Source: Candidatus Poribacteria bacterium (lineage in GTDB: Bacteria; Poribacteria; WGA-4E; WGA-3G). From it: DNA of 64,000 nucleotides. The first letter of the stretch is position 1. Each line of letters begins with the position of its first letter. The stretch covers positions 868,001 to 932,000 of the forward strand of contig OY282386.1 of NCBI GenBank assembly GCA_958295945.1, read 5' to 3'. Both the position numbers and the translations under genes were made by a program. Below, piece by piece: positions 43,174 through 51,436 of this stretch. The notes below the pieces were generated by a model. It ran no database searches. It was given only the letters and a program-made list of their open reading frames with translations, and was not told the origin of the DNA.

Positions 43174-46100
43174 CTATTTTTGTATCTGGTCAAGTTCGTT
43201 TTGTATCTCTTCTTTGTAACTCAATAAATTACTTGGATCTGAGGAGAGAATTATCTCTGCTTCAATTATTTTCAACGCATTGGAATAATGTTCACGCAGT
43301 TTATCTGGTTGATTCATAGAATAATATACCTTACCGAGAATATGATGTGAACGCCATGAATTTCTATCTGTGTCTAACCCTTTTTGGGCATATCTTTTGG
43401 CTTCTTCTACATTTTTAAAATTCCAATGAAGTTGAGCCATCGCTGCAAAAATCGGTGCGGGTAAATTGGGGTCTTGCTGTTCAAAACGTTTATATGTTCT
43501 TAATGCTTCCTTATGCAGCTGTTGACGTTGATATATCGGACCAAGCATAAAATAGACCTCTAACCTGTTGGGGTCAAGTTGAAGTGCTTTTTCCAACTCT
43601 TTAGATGCTTTTGCAAGTTCATTTTTTGCTTTTTCGTAATCTCCTTCTGCTTCATACTCACTTGCTTTAAGCTCATACACGACACCCAATTGTATATGAC
43701 TCTGAATATCATCAGGATTTTCTTGCAATGTTTGTTGTGATTGCTTTTCAATCTCACGGAATTGTCCCCGATCATCCTCATGAATTATACCACTTACCAC
43801 GCCATAATTATAACTAATCGTCTGGTCTTCAGGATTAATTCTCAATGCCTGTAGCATAATTGCACTTGCACTCTGAAGTTTGGCATTGAAGTTGGTCACG
43901 CTTCCTTTAGCAAGTTCCGTTTGTGCTTCAGCATAATCAATCTGACCACGAATCAACTGTTGCGTAGCTTTAAAATAGGTGTCAATATTGTCCTGAACAG
44001 CCCTCCTTTCTGTATGTGTAGTTCCATAATTAGTTAGAAATGGTGGCGTAATCCGTTGCCGATGTTCTTTCATGCCTTTAATGTTAACAGCAGTTGATGT
44101 CGTCAGATCCGAAGCTTTGAAGAACTCTAACCTCGGACGATCATCTGTGTGAATTGGACCATCACCCACATATTTCAGAACTGCCTTTGGTCCCATCATA
44201 AATGAATCCAATAAGGACATTCCATCCAGATCATCAGCTGCGAGTCCTCTACTAATACTCGGTATCATTGCGCGTCTCATAAAGTCATTGTAATCAATTG
44301 AAAGCGGATCTTTAGTTCCTATCAGAATTACAAAATCAGGTGTGTATTTATACCATAGGGTCGTCTCAGGAAATACATGGATAAAGGTGCGTACGATCAT
44401 TTTATAGTGCGATTCAGGCAACCGATGCAACGGCACCCACTGACACATCACACCATCCTCAGTTAAGATTCTTTTGCACAATTTATAGAAATCTTCTGTA
44501 TATATATTGGAGCTACCAGCACTGACAAGTGGATGAATAATACCCGTTGAAATCATATCATACTCGGTTTCCGTCATCAGGATATGATTGCGTCCATCGT
44601 TCAATTTATAGTTAAACAATCGATTTTCAAATATGTTTTCATTAATGTGTTTGAAATGTCTCTGTGAAGCATTAATCACACCTTTTGATAATTCAATCGC
44701 ATCAACCTGCACACCGTGCTGTGTTATTGAATGTGAGGTGAGTCCCATGCCAAAACCAACGACAAGTGCACGTTTCGGATTCGGATGTAAAAGTAACGGT
44801 AGATGTGCGATGACACGATGCGAAGGAGAGTCCCAACGCGATGCATCTGCAGCTTGATTAGCGTCTACGTATAAACGAAATACACCTTCATCATCTTTCA
44901 AAGTTGTTACCGTTGCATCTACCTCTTCTTCATAATCTACAACGGTATCACCTGGACGTTGTGTTTTGTAAATAGTGCTTTTTAGAAATAGCGGTTGATT
45001 CAATGAGAATAAAAGGACAACTGCTAACCCCACAGTGACAATCGGCACACCGATACCAAGCCCTTGAAAAAATCCTCTGATTCCTGCCCATGATTTAACG
45101 GTGTCACTTTCGGAATCGGGGGTAGCTCGCCATCCCTTCATAACGAGAAAACAACCGATACCTGTGTTTAACGCGACCATCAGCACAATACTCGGTCGAA
45201 TGTTCAGGAGTGGAATGAGAATAAATCCGGCACAAAATGCTCCTAAAATACTTCCAACAGTATTGATAGCATAGACGTTACCAATACTCCTTCCAAGTTT
45301 TTGTGCATCCCCAGTATAGATCTTCGTGACCAATGGAAAACTTGCCCCCATCAGAAACGTTGGCAAACACATCACAAGGAAGCAGGAGAAAAATGCCCAA
45401 AACCTACTTCCCCCAAATGTAGACTGCAATGCATAAGTCAACCCGTATAACTGCTCAAATGCTGGCATGAGTACCAGAGCAAACAAGCCTATCCCAAGTT
45501 GCACAATTCCGAAGGTAATTACAGGTTGTTTGATCCGATCCACCCACCGTGCTAATATCATACTACCGAGTGCGATACCGAACAGAAAAGCAGCGAGCAT
45601 CGTAGCAAACGCATAGGTCGTGCTTCCAAGAAAAAAGACAAGAATACGAGTCCACAACACCTCATACGCTAATGCACAGAAACCGGATATTCCTATTGCC
45701 AGTAAAACTAACCTTCGTTCATATCCACCAACTTCCGAAGATGTACTCTCTTGCGGCTGCATCTCTTGTTTATCGGTTTCAGTTATCCCTTCTACTTCCG
45801 ATTGATCACTTTCATCAATTTCAATATCATGTGCTTGTTTTGCCAATATCAATGCAACTAATGCAACAACGATATTAATGATGATTGCTACGCGGAGTGA
45901 CCAAGTAACTCCCACCGCTTCTATCAGAATAAATCCAGCTGCGACAGTGCCTACAACCGCGCCAAAGGTATTCAATGCATACAAAATGCCAATATTCGTA
46001 CCGAGCTGTGCTAATCTTTTGACAAAGAACCGTGTCAATACCGGCAAAGTCCCACCCATCAAGGTTGATGGAATTAGCAATATTCCAAAGGTTAAAATAA

Positions 46101-46464
46101 AACGGATAATTGAAAGAGAATAAAATTCAGATGTTACGTGACGGAAAATAAGCACATAAAGTGCAGTAAGAACAGATAGGAGTAAGGGCCAAATGAGACA
46201 AAACCCGCCGATACCTGCTTCAAGGATAGCGTAGAGTTTGAGAGGAGACATGTTGATCTCATCGATCTTTCTACCAAAGTAGTAGCTGCCGAGTGCGAGT
46301 CCTGCCATGAAAGCAGTTAGCACGGTGCTTGTGGCAAATACGGTGCTGCCGAAGACAAGTGTCAACTGCCGCATCCATAGGACTTCATAGATGAGTGCAC
46401 TTGCACCTGATAGGATAAAGATGAGCCATACGATGGGTTTTATGTGTCGCATTATTTTTACCAT
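43174..46464 (-). CDS. Fused MFS-type membrane domain, spermidine-synthase-like domain and TPR tail
   Basis: 1096 aa. Two halves of hydrophobic helices fill residues 5-490. They start VWLIFILSGASALIYEVLWM, and the second begins AIGISGFCALAYEVLWTRIL; each shows the SGxxALxYEVLW repeat of this family. A spermidine-synthase/methyltransferase-like domain follows (RALVVGFGMGLTSHSITQH; DAIELSKGVINASQRHF; LNDGRNHILMTETEYDMIST). TPR-like helices (QLGVVYELKASEYEAEGDYE; VYFMLGPIYQRQQLHKEALR) end it. No polyamine activity is known for such membrane fusions. No strong ribosome site; the start is the first ATG (MVKIMRHIK). Confidence 0.85.
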   Translation of the reverse strand: MVKIMRHIKPIVWLIFILSGASALIYEVLWMRQLTLVFGSTVFATSTVLTAFMAGLALGSYYFGRKIDEINMSPLKLYAILEAGIGGFCLIWPLLLSVLTALYVLIFRHVTSEFYSLSIIRFILTFGILLIPSTLMGGTLPVLTRFFVKRLAQLGTNIGILYALNTFGAVVGTVAAGFILIEAVGVTWSLRVAIIINIVVALVALILAKQAHDIEIDESDQSEVEGITETDKQEMQPQESTSSEVGGYERRLVLLAIGISGFCALAYEVLWTRILVFFLGSTTYAFATMLAAFLFGIALGSMILARWVDRIKQPVITFGIVQLGIGLFALVLMPAFEQLYGLTYALQSTFGGSRFWAFFSCFLVMCLPTFLMGASFPLVTKIYTGDAQKLGRSIGNVYAINTVGSILGAFCAGFILIPLLNIRPSIVLMVALNTGIGCFLVMKGWRATPDSESDTVKSWAGIRGFFQGLGIGVPIVTVGLAVVLLFSLNQPLFLKSTIYKTQRPGDTVVDYEEEVDATVTTLKDDEGVFRLYVDANQAADASRWDSPSHRVIAHLPLLLHPNPKRALVVGFGMGLTSHSITQHGVQVDAIELSKGVINASQRHFKHINENIFENRLFNYKLNDGRNHILMTETEYDMISTGIIHPLVSAGSSNIYTEDFYKLCKRILTEDGVMCQWVPLHRLPESHYKMIVRTFIHVFPETTLWYKYTPDFVILIGTKDPLSIDYNDFMRRAMIPSISRGLAADDLDGMSLLDSFMMGPKAVLKYVGDGPIHTDDRPRLEFFKASDLTTSTAVNIKGMKEHRQRITPPFLTNYGTTHTERRAVQDNIDTYFKATQQLIRGQIDYAEAQTELAKGSVTNFNAKLQSASAIMLQALRINPEDQTISYNYGVVSGIIHEDDRGQFREIEKQSQQTLQENPDDIQSHIQLGVVYELKASEYEAEGDYEKAKNELAKASKELEKALQLDPNRLEVYFMLGPIYQRQQLHKEALRTYKRFEQQDPNLPAPIFAAMAQLHWNFKNVEEAKRYAQKGLDTDRNSWRSHHILGKVYYSMNQPDKLREHYSNALKIIEAEIILSSDPSNLLSYKEEIQNELDQIQK

Positions 46465-46703
46465 TTTTAAAAACAGTTTATCAGCAGGAAATGTTGCATT
46501 AAATATAATACGTCAGTAGACCTTTATGTTCAAGCAGAATCTTCCAGCTCTGCTCCGATTCTATGTTATGCCACACATTTGCTTGCCTAAACCTACGTCC
46601 CTTGTGAAGGAACTTACTGGCACAAGTCGTTCCTATAGTCCAATTTATTGTGATTATACCATAGAAAGCGATATTTAACAAGTCCAAAACCCCAAAATTT
46701 CTA

Positions 46704-46733
46704 TTGGAAAACAAAGAACAAATCTGTTATACT
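46704..46733 (+). promoter_or_regulatory. Promoter of the XRE-ImmA gene
   Basis: TTGGAA (46704-46709) and TATACT (46728-46733) are 18 bases apart, giving a start near 46740 and a 45-nt leader before the ATG at 46784. The minus-strand frame at 46499-46714 in the same gap has no ribosome site and is not annotated as a gene. Confidence 0.5.
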
Positions 46734-46783
46734 GTGTAAAAATAAGGAATTAACGCACCCTACCCCTTCAAAAGGATTTTAGC

Positions 46784-47968
46784 ATGTTAGGTGAACGACT
46801 GAAAAGATTTAGAATCGCTCGTGGTATGTCTCTTGTTGACCTTGAAACTGCTATTGATCGTTTAGTTAGCAGCTCAACTTTGTCAAAATATGAAAAGGGG
46901 ACCCTACAACCATCAGCAAAAACACTCAATCAGATTGCTGCCGCACTCGGCATTAAGTCCTCACAATTGTGGGGGGAACCGCCTTGTGATGTTGATCTGA
47001 TTGCTTTCCGAAAGCGGACTCAGTTAGGTAAAAGGGAACAAGAACGGATAAAAGCTTTTGTAGCGGAAGAGGTAGAAAAACGGATCTGGTTACAGGAACA
47101 AATAGCTGAACAGAACACCCTTGAACTTCCAATTTTAGGCATCACAGTGAAAAACCTTGATGGTGCAGAAGAAGCCGCCTGGACCCTGCGAAACATATTG
47201 AACTTGGGAATTGACCCAATCGAAAACCTTATAGGCGTGCTTGAAGATCATGGTATGGACATTATTGAAGTCAATGCAAGTGAAAGTTTTGATGGTATTT
47301 CTGCCGTAGCACGAGATGAACACGATAAAGTCATCGCAGCAGTGATCGCAATCCGCAGTGATGTTCCAGGTGACCGCCAACGACTCAACATCACACATGA
47401 ACTTGGACATCTCATCTTAGATATGAACAAAAACATTGATCCCGAAAAGGCTGCCTTTCGATTCGGTGCTGCTTTCCTTGCTCCCGCTGAGCAATTGCGT
47501 AAGGACGTTGGTCAAAAGCGGAAACGTTTTTATAAAAAACAACTCTTCGACCTCAAGAAGCGTTACGGTATGAGTATTCAAGCACTACTCTATCGCCTCA
47601 AAGATTTGGAGATTATTACTGAGGCATACTATAAGAAATGGTGTGTTGACATTAGCAAATGGGGTTGGAAAAAGATCGAACCGATAGACATATTGCCTGA
47701 AAAACCAGAGCGATTTTGCCAACAGGTCCATCATGCCCTTTCCGATGGATTGATAACCGAAAAGGATGTCGGACGACTCCTTAATCAAACGGTACAGACA
47801 TCTACTGATAAGCGACTGAGCGAACGGTGTCAATTCTTAGCACTGCCAAGGAAAGAGAGACACCGTATCCTGAGCGAACAAGCAAAGGAGATGGCAAATT
47901 TCTACGAAAATGATAAAGAGTGGCAGGAATGGGAAGGAGGTCCCGTTGTTGAGCACCACCATACATAA
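46784..47968 (+). CDS. XRE family regulator with ImmA/IrrE metallopeptidase domain
   Basis: 394 aa. The N-terminal HTH (LGERLKRFRIARGMSLVDLE, STLSKYEKGTLQPSAKTLNQ) binds DNA. The second domain (about 120-290) carries the zinc-protease motif HELGHL (205-210) and a following glutamate in the EKAAFRFGAAFLAP helix, the pattern of ImmA/IrrE proteases that cleave a repressor in response to stress or toxin. A C-terminal helical region of about 100 residues follows. It comes from its own promoter. A truncated MazF-like frame begins inside its last codons, so it probably once regulated a toxin. Confidence 0.88.
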   Translation: MLGERLKRFRIARGMSLVDLETAIDRLVSSSTLSKYEKGTLQPSAKTLNQIAAALGIKSSQLWGEPPCDVDLIAFRKRTQLGKREQERIKAFVAEEVEKRIWLQEQIAEQNTLELPILGITVKNLDGAEEAAWTLRNILNLGIDPIENLIGVLEDHGMDIIEVNASESFDGISAVARDEHDKVIAAVIAIRSDVPGDRQRLNITHELGHLILDMNKNIDPEKAAFRFGAAFLAPAEQLRKDVGQKRKRFYKKQLFDLKKRYGMSIQALLYRLKDLEIITEAYYKKWCVDISKWGWKKIEPIDILPEKPERFCQQVHHALSDGLITEKDVGRLLNQTVQTSTDKRLSERCQFLALPRKERHRILSEQAKEMANFYENDKEWQEWEGGPVVEHHHT

Positions 47969-48098
47969 TCCACGAAGAGGAGAAGTTTGGGATGTAGACT
48001 TTGATAATGAGACCGTTGGCACAGAAATTCGGAAAACCTGTCCGACTAAGGAATATTTTAGGCAAAACGTGAAGGAATTTCCTGCACCACAGGAATGA
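47949..48098 (+). pseudogene. Truncated MazF/PemK-type toxin
   Basis: Beginning at TTG 47949-47951 with AAGGAGG about 8 bases earlier, the frame reads STTIHNPRRGEVWDVDF and TVGTEIRKTCP. This is the N-terminal strand and loop of a MazF-type endoribonuclease, where IRKTRPA would be expected. After the proline the sequence switches to an unrelated 17 residues ending in TGA at 48096. The rest of a MazF (about 80 residues) is missing and the joint lies next to the end of the converging ATPase gene. It overlaps the ImmA gene by 20 bases, an operon-like link that now serves a dead gene. Confidence 0.6.
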
Positions 48099-49653
48099 TG
48101 TAACTTCTGATTATCACCTCATCTATCGTCTCTGTTTGGACACGTGTTTCTGGTTCCACACGATGATCAAAAACGATATAATACCCTTCCTGCACACGTT
48201 TTAATTGTAGATATGCGGCAAGTTGTTTCTTACCAGCATTATAGTAACGTTCTCCCTCCCAAATCTTTGTTTCAACGATATATTTATGACCGTTGTGAAC
48301 GATAACCATGTCCATCCTTCCCCGACCTGTTTGTGTTTCGAGGAACATAGCACCACGTATCAGGCTAACAAACTGGTCAAGATAGGCGTAGAGAAGGTCT
48401 TGTCCAACAAATTCTTTCGGGGTTTCTGGGACTTGGAGTATTCTATATCCTACGCGTGCAATGAAACTTTGAAAATTATCAAGTAGTAGTTCCATATTAA
48501 TTTGTCCTGCTGGGGTCAGATAGTCCAGAAAGTCGGTATCTTCAGGAAGATAATCCTGCTCAAGTCCATTTATCTCAGGTTTGAATGCCTGTAGAATACA
48601 GTACTGGTAAATGGGATTCACAATTTGACACATTCCATCTTGCGCTTTCCCAATCACACCAAGTGTGGTCAGTTGACTGATGATTTCACTGCGTGGGTTG
48701 AAGCGGATACCCCTTTCATAAGATACGATTTGCATCAAGGTTTTTTTATACTGTGGGTCTCTACGAATATTGGTCAATAGGTGTGTAAGGTTTGTGTTAT
48801 CTTCTTCACAGATTTCTATGTATGCCTGTGAAAAGTGTGACATCGTGATTGGTTCACTTTTCGGGATGTCCATCTCCTCTGTAAGTATCTGAGCGAATCG
48901 GTTGACGAGAAATGGTTGTCCGGCAGTCTGTCTGTGAATATTCTCAATGACCTCTGGCGCGAAAGGTTGACCGATGTCATCTGTCCACTGTGTGAGTAAC
49001 TCATGCACCTGTTCAATGGTAAAGTTCGGCAAAGTGAATTCGTCTTGGATATTGAACGGTGAAATAGAGCGATTTAGATTGAGTTGTGTAATGCTCTTAA
49101 CCCCTACAATGCCAATGCTGTAAGGACAATCCCGCATAGAACGTTGAACATAGATAGTGCGGAGTGCGTGAAGGAAACCGCTCACTGCATCTTGAGGAAT
49201 GCCATCAAATTCGTCAATGATGAGAACAAGTTTTTCATCTCCAAGTAAAGTCCCGAACTGCTGAAAGAATCTGTGCATTGCAACGTGATCTGTTAACTTT
49301 GTGTTTTCCAAGAATTGACTTAGTGTTTCAGATGGTACATTCCTTCGATCCTCAAAAACACATTTAATCTCTGCGTAAATGTCTTCATAGAGTGAGGTAT
49401 AAAAATCAGTTGCACTATAGTCTTTATACATCTCAAAATTCAGTTCGATCGGGAAGTAGGTTTCTATAGGATCAGTCGTGAGTGCATCAAGAGCCCATTG
49501 AAAGAATGTGGTTTTGCCTGTCTGTCGTGGGGCAAATATGACGATGTAACGTCCTTGCTTGACGCGGTTGATGAAATCAGCGAGTTCTGTCTTGCGTGAG
49601 ACGACGTAATGATCTTCAGGATTCACGGGACCGTAAGTGCTGAATGTCTTCAT
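48058..49653 (-). CDS. AAA-type ATPase with C-terminal PD-(D/E)XK-like domain
   Basis: About 531 aa. Walker A is APRQTGKTT (41-49), with Walker B LVLIIDEFDGIP and a C-terminal SLIRGAMFLET region. The domain pattern DHYVVSRKTELADFINRVKQ then APRQTGKTTFF is the AAA_14/DUF1703-like family found in many bacteria. The last part has the nuclease-like GRGRMDMVIVHNGHKYIVET followed by KIW (D...E-x-K). The preferred ATG (49651-49653) follows GGAG by 6 bases; two earlier ATG or TTG codons are possible. No partner is needed for the family. Role unknown; some relatives are linked to defence or DNA repair. Confidence 0.8.
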   Translation of the reverse strand: MKTFSTYGPVNPEDHYVVSRKTELADFINRVKQGRYIVIFAPRQTGKTTFFQWALDALTTDPIETYFPIELNFEMYKDYSATDFYTSLYEDIYAEIKCVFEDRRNVPSETLSQFLENTKLTDHVAMHRFFQQFGTLLGDEKLVLIIDEFDGIPQDAVSGFLHALRTIYVQRSMRDCPYSIGIVGVKSITQLNLNRSISPFNIQDEFTLPNFTIEQVHELLTQWTDDIGQPFAPEVIENIHRQTAGQPFLVNRFAQILTEEMDIPKSEPITMSHFSQAYIEICEEDNTNLTHLLTNIRRDPQYKKTLMQIVSYERGIRFNPRSEIISQLTTLGVIGKAQDGMCQIVNPIYQYCILQAFKPEINGLEQDYLPEDTDFLDYLTPAGQINMELLLDNFQSFIARVGYRILQVPETPKEFVGQDLLYAYLDQFVSLIRGAMFLETQTGRGRMDMVIVHNGHKYIVETKIWEGERYYNAGKKQLAAYLQLKRVQEGYYIVFDHRVEPETRVQTETIDEVIIRSYIIPVVQEIPSRFA

Positions 49654-49699
49654 GTTTTTCTCCATAACGATTTGAGGGGATCCACTGTGCATGTGTCTG

Positions 49700-50524
49700 C
49701 TAATTTTGTGTTGTTTCCAATTTTTCCTCTAACCGCACAATATGCCGATATGTCGTTGAGAAGATCATATCAAGGGTTGCAATGTCTCGTTCCTCAAGCG
49801 GTGCCCGTGAAAAAACACGCCGCAATGATTTCAAATACGTTTCCCAATCCTGATTATAGGGTGTCACTCCAACCTTATCTAATAAGCGTGTGACCCGTCC
49901 ATAAAATTCTTCCATTGCATTCACTTCAACATACTCAATATCATCTGGTGTATGTTCTTCTAAACTTGAAATGAATACTTCATAAGCGAAAATTTGTGCA
50001 GCTTGTGCCAAATTCAGTGAAGGATTCTTAGTAGCCATCGGAACACTCGCAATCAATTGACAAAGACTCATCTGATCAGTAGATAGACCAAAATCCTCGC
50101 GTCCGAATAGTAGGGCAACAGACTGATCCTGTGAAACAGATGCAATTTTGTGTGCTGCTTCCCGGGCAGTGGTAGGTGGAGGCAAACGGGGATCGCGACG
50201 GCGATGTGTTGTTCCCACAAGGTATTTTATCCCAACAAGAGCATCTTTCAATTCAGGAACAACGTGAGAGTTTTTCAGAACATCCTTTGCCCCGTGTGCC
50301 ATTTTCCATGCTATATCCTCATTCTGAAACGGCACAGGATTCACCAGAAAAAGTTCAGACAATCCCATGCCCTTCACAACTCTTGCCACAGAACCGATAT
50401 TCCCCGCTTCACGCGGTTCAAAAAGAATTACTCGGATATTTGCAAGATTCTTGGGCACATCAACAGCAAGTGCGCGAAAACTCTCTGCCGGTCTATTTAT
50501 TCTATCTAAGTTTTGTTTTGACAT
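49700..50524 (-). CDS. trmJ: TrmJ-like SPOUT RNA methyltransferase
   Basis: 274 aa from the ATG at 50522-50524; the longer TTG form is less likely. A SPOUT-class, SAM-dependent 2'-O-methyltransferase of the TrmH/SpoU type. Motifs: ILFEPREAGNIGSVARVVKG (motif 1), ALLFGREDFGLSTDQMSLCQ (motif 2) and the ending SLNLAQAAQIFAYEVF (motif 3). The C-terminal extension of about 80 residues (MEEFYGRVTRLLDKVGV) is a feature of TrmJ, which methylates position 32 of certain tRNAs. It follows, on the opposite side of a gap, the DGK1-like gene and precedes the AAA ATPase by 46 bases. Confidence 0.88.
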   Translation of the reverse strand: MSKQNLDRINRPAESFRALAVDVPKNLANIRVILFEPREAGNIGSVARVVKGMGLSELFLVNPVPFQNEDIAWKMAHGAKDVLKNSHVVPELKDALVGIKYLVGTTHRRRDPRLPPPTTAREAAHKIASVSQDQSVALLFGREDFGLSTDQMSLCQLIASVPMATKNPSLNLAQAAQIFAYEVFISSLEEHTPDDIEYVEVNAMEEFYGRVTRLLDKVGVTPYNQDWETYLKSLRRVFSRAPLEERDIATLDMIFSTTYRHIVRLEEKLETTQN

Positions 50525-50656
50525 ATCATTTAAGGTAATTGAAAGAATGCTAATTGTCAAGTGAAATTGCAATTAGGTAGGAGTTTGTTAATTTGTCAGA
50601 ATATAGATTGATACGAATAAATCACCGTATCATGATGAGAGCATTCAATATTAAAA

Positions 50657-51232
50657 TTAAAATGGAAAATTACTGACCATTAACTGCATGACTGCACCTG
50701 AGATAAGTGGAACAGTCAAGTTATCGTCAATCCGAAGTGGCAGTAGTTCTGTCACAGTTGCAAAAAATGCACCAGCAATTCCTACGATAGGGTTAATCGA
50801 AAACAGAGTAATGAGAAGACATACGACAAAACAAGCAGCACTGCCTTCTAAGCTTTTGTTCCCAATGAGTTTAGTCTGTCCCCATCTCTTGCCAACGAGT
50901 GCTGCTGCTGTATCTCCAAGAGTAATGAAAAATATGCAAGTTATTGCGATATCTTTGTCAAAGATAAGAATACATAGAAAAACGCTTGTGAGATAGTAAG
51001 TTGCACCAGTAATAGCACCTTTCTGTTCATGGATACGTAGGAGCGGTTTAAGGTAGTGAAAAAAGTAGTTGCTGAAAGTCGGAAAAAACCGTTTTGCTAA
51101 TTCTACACAAATCGCAATACAAACTAAACTACCTCCAATAACCAACATTTTTGACTTATCAAAAAAGAAATAAAGAATAGGTAAGAATAATCCAGACAGG
51201 TGGGTTGTTTTACGCAACAATTCTGCAAGCAT
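50657..51232 (-). CDS. SEC59/DGK1/VTE5-like membrane lipid or isoprenoid kinase
   Basis: 191 aa, about six membrane helices. The motif LGDTAAALVGKRWG with KSLEGSAAC, and the ending DNLTVPLISGAVMQ, fit the CTP-dependent kinase family of DGK1 and dolichol/phytol kinases. It would phosphorylate a lipid or isoprenoid alcohol in the inner membrane. It stands alone, divergent from the TonB receptor, with 204 bases between. The substrate is not determined. No clear ribosome site, so the start is the first ATG. Confidence 0.8.
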   Translation of the reverse strand: MLAELLRKTTHLSGLFLPILYFFFDKSKMLVIGGSLVCIAICVELAKRFFPTFSNYFFHYLKPLLRIHEQKGAITGATYYLTSVFLCILIFDKDIAITCIFFITLGDTAAALVGKRWGQTKLIGNKSLEGSAACFVVCLLITLFSINPIVGIAGAFFATVTELLPLRIDDNLTVPLISGAVMQLMVSNFPF

Positions 51233-51436
51233 AATTCTACATTTCCGTATAATTCTATCAATTTATATCTTTAAGTATTACAGATTCATAAAACAAAAAC
51301 AAGTAAAAATAATTTCTTGTATTTGCCAAAAAAATATCACAATTTTGTTTCATTCTGAAGGTAAAATTTTGCTACCATTGGATGTTGCTTTGAAGATATA
51401 AGGTTTATCATAGACAACGAATTAGAGAGAGGAAAC

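Noticed and set aside
46499-46714. 71-codon minus-strand frame between the MFS fusion and the XRE-ImmA gene
   Set aside because: No ribosome site, Cys/Trp-rich irregular composition, and it overlaps the promoter region of the XRE-ImmA gene on the other strand. It may be a fragment of a repeat, but there is no support for a gene.
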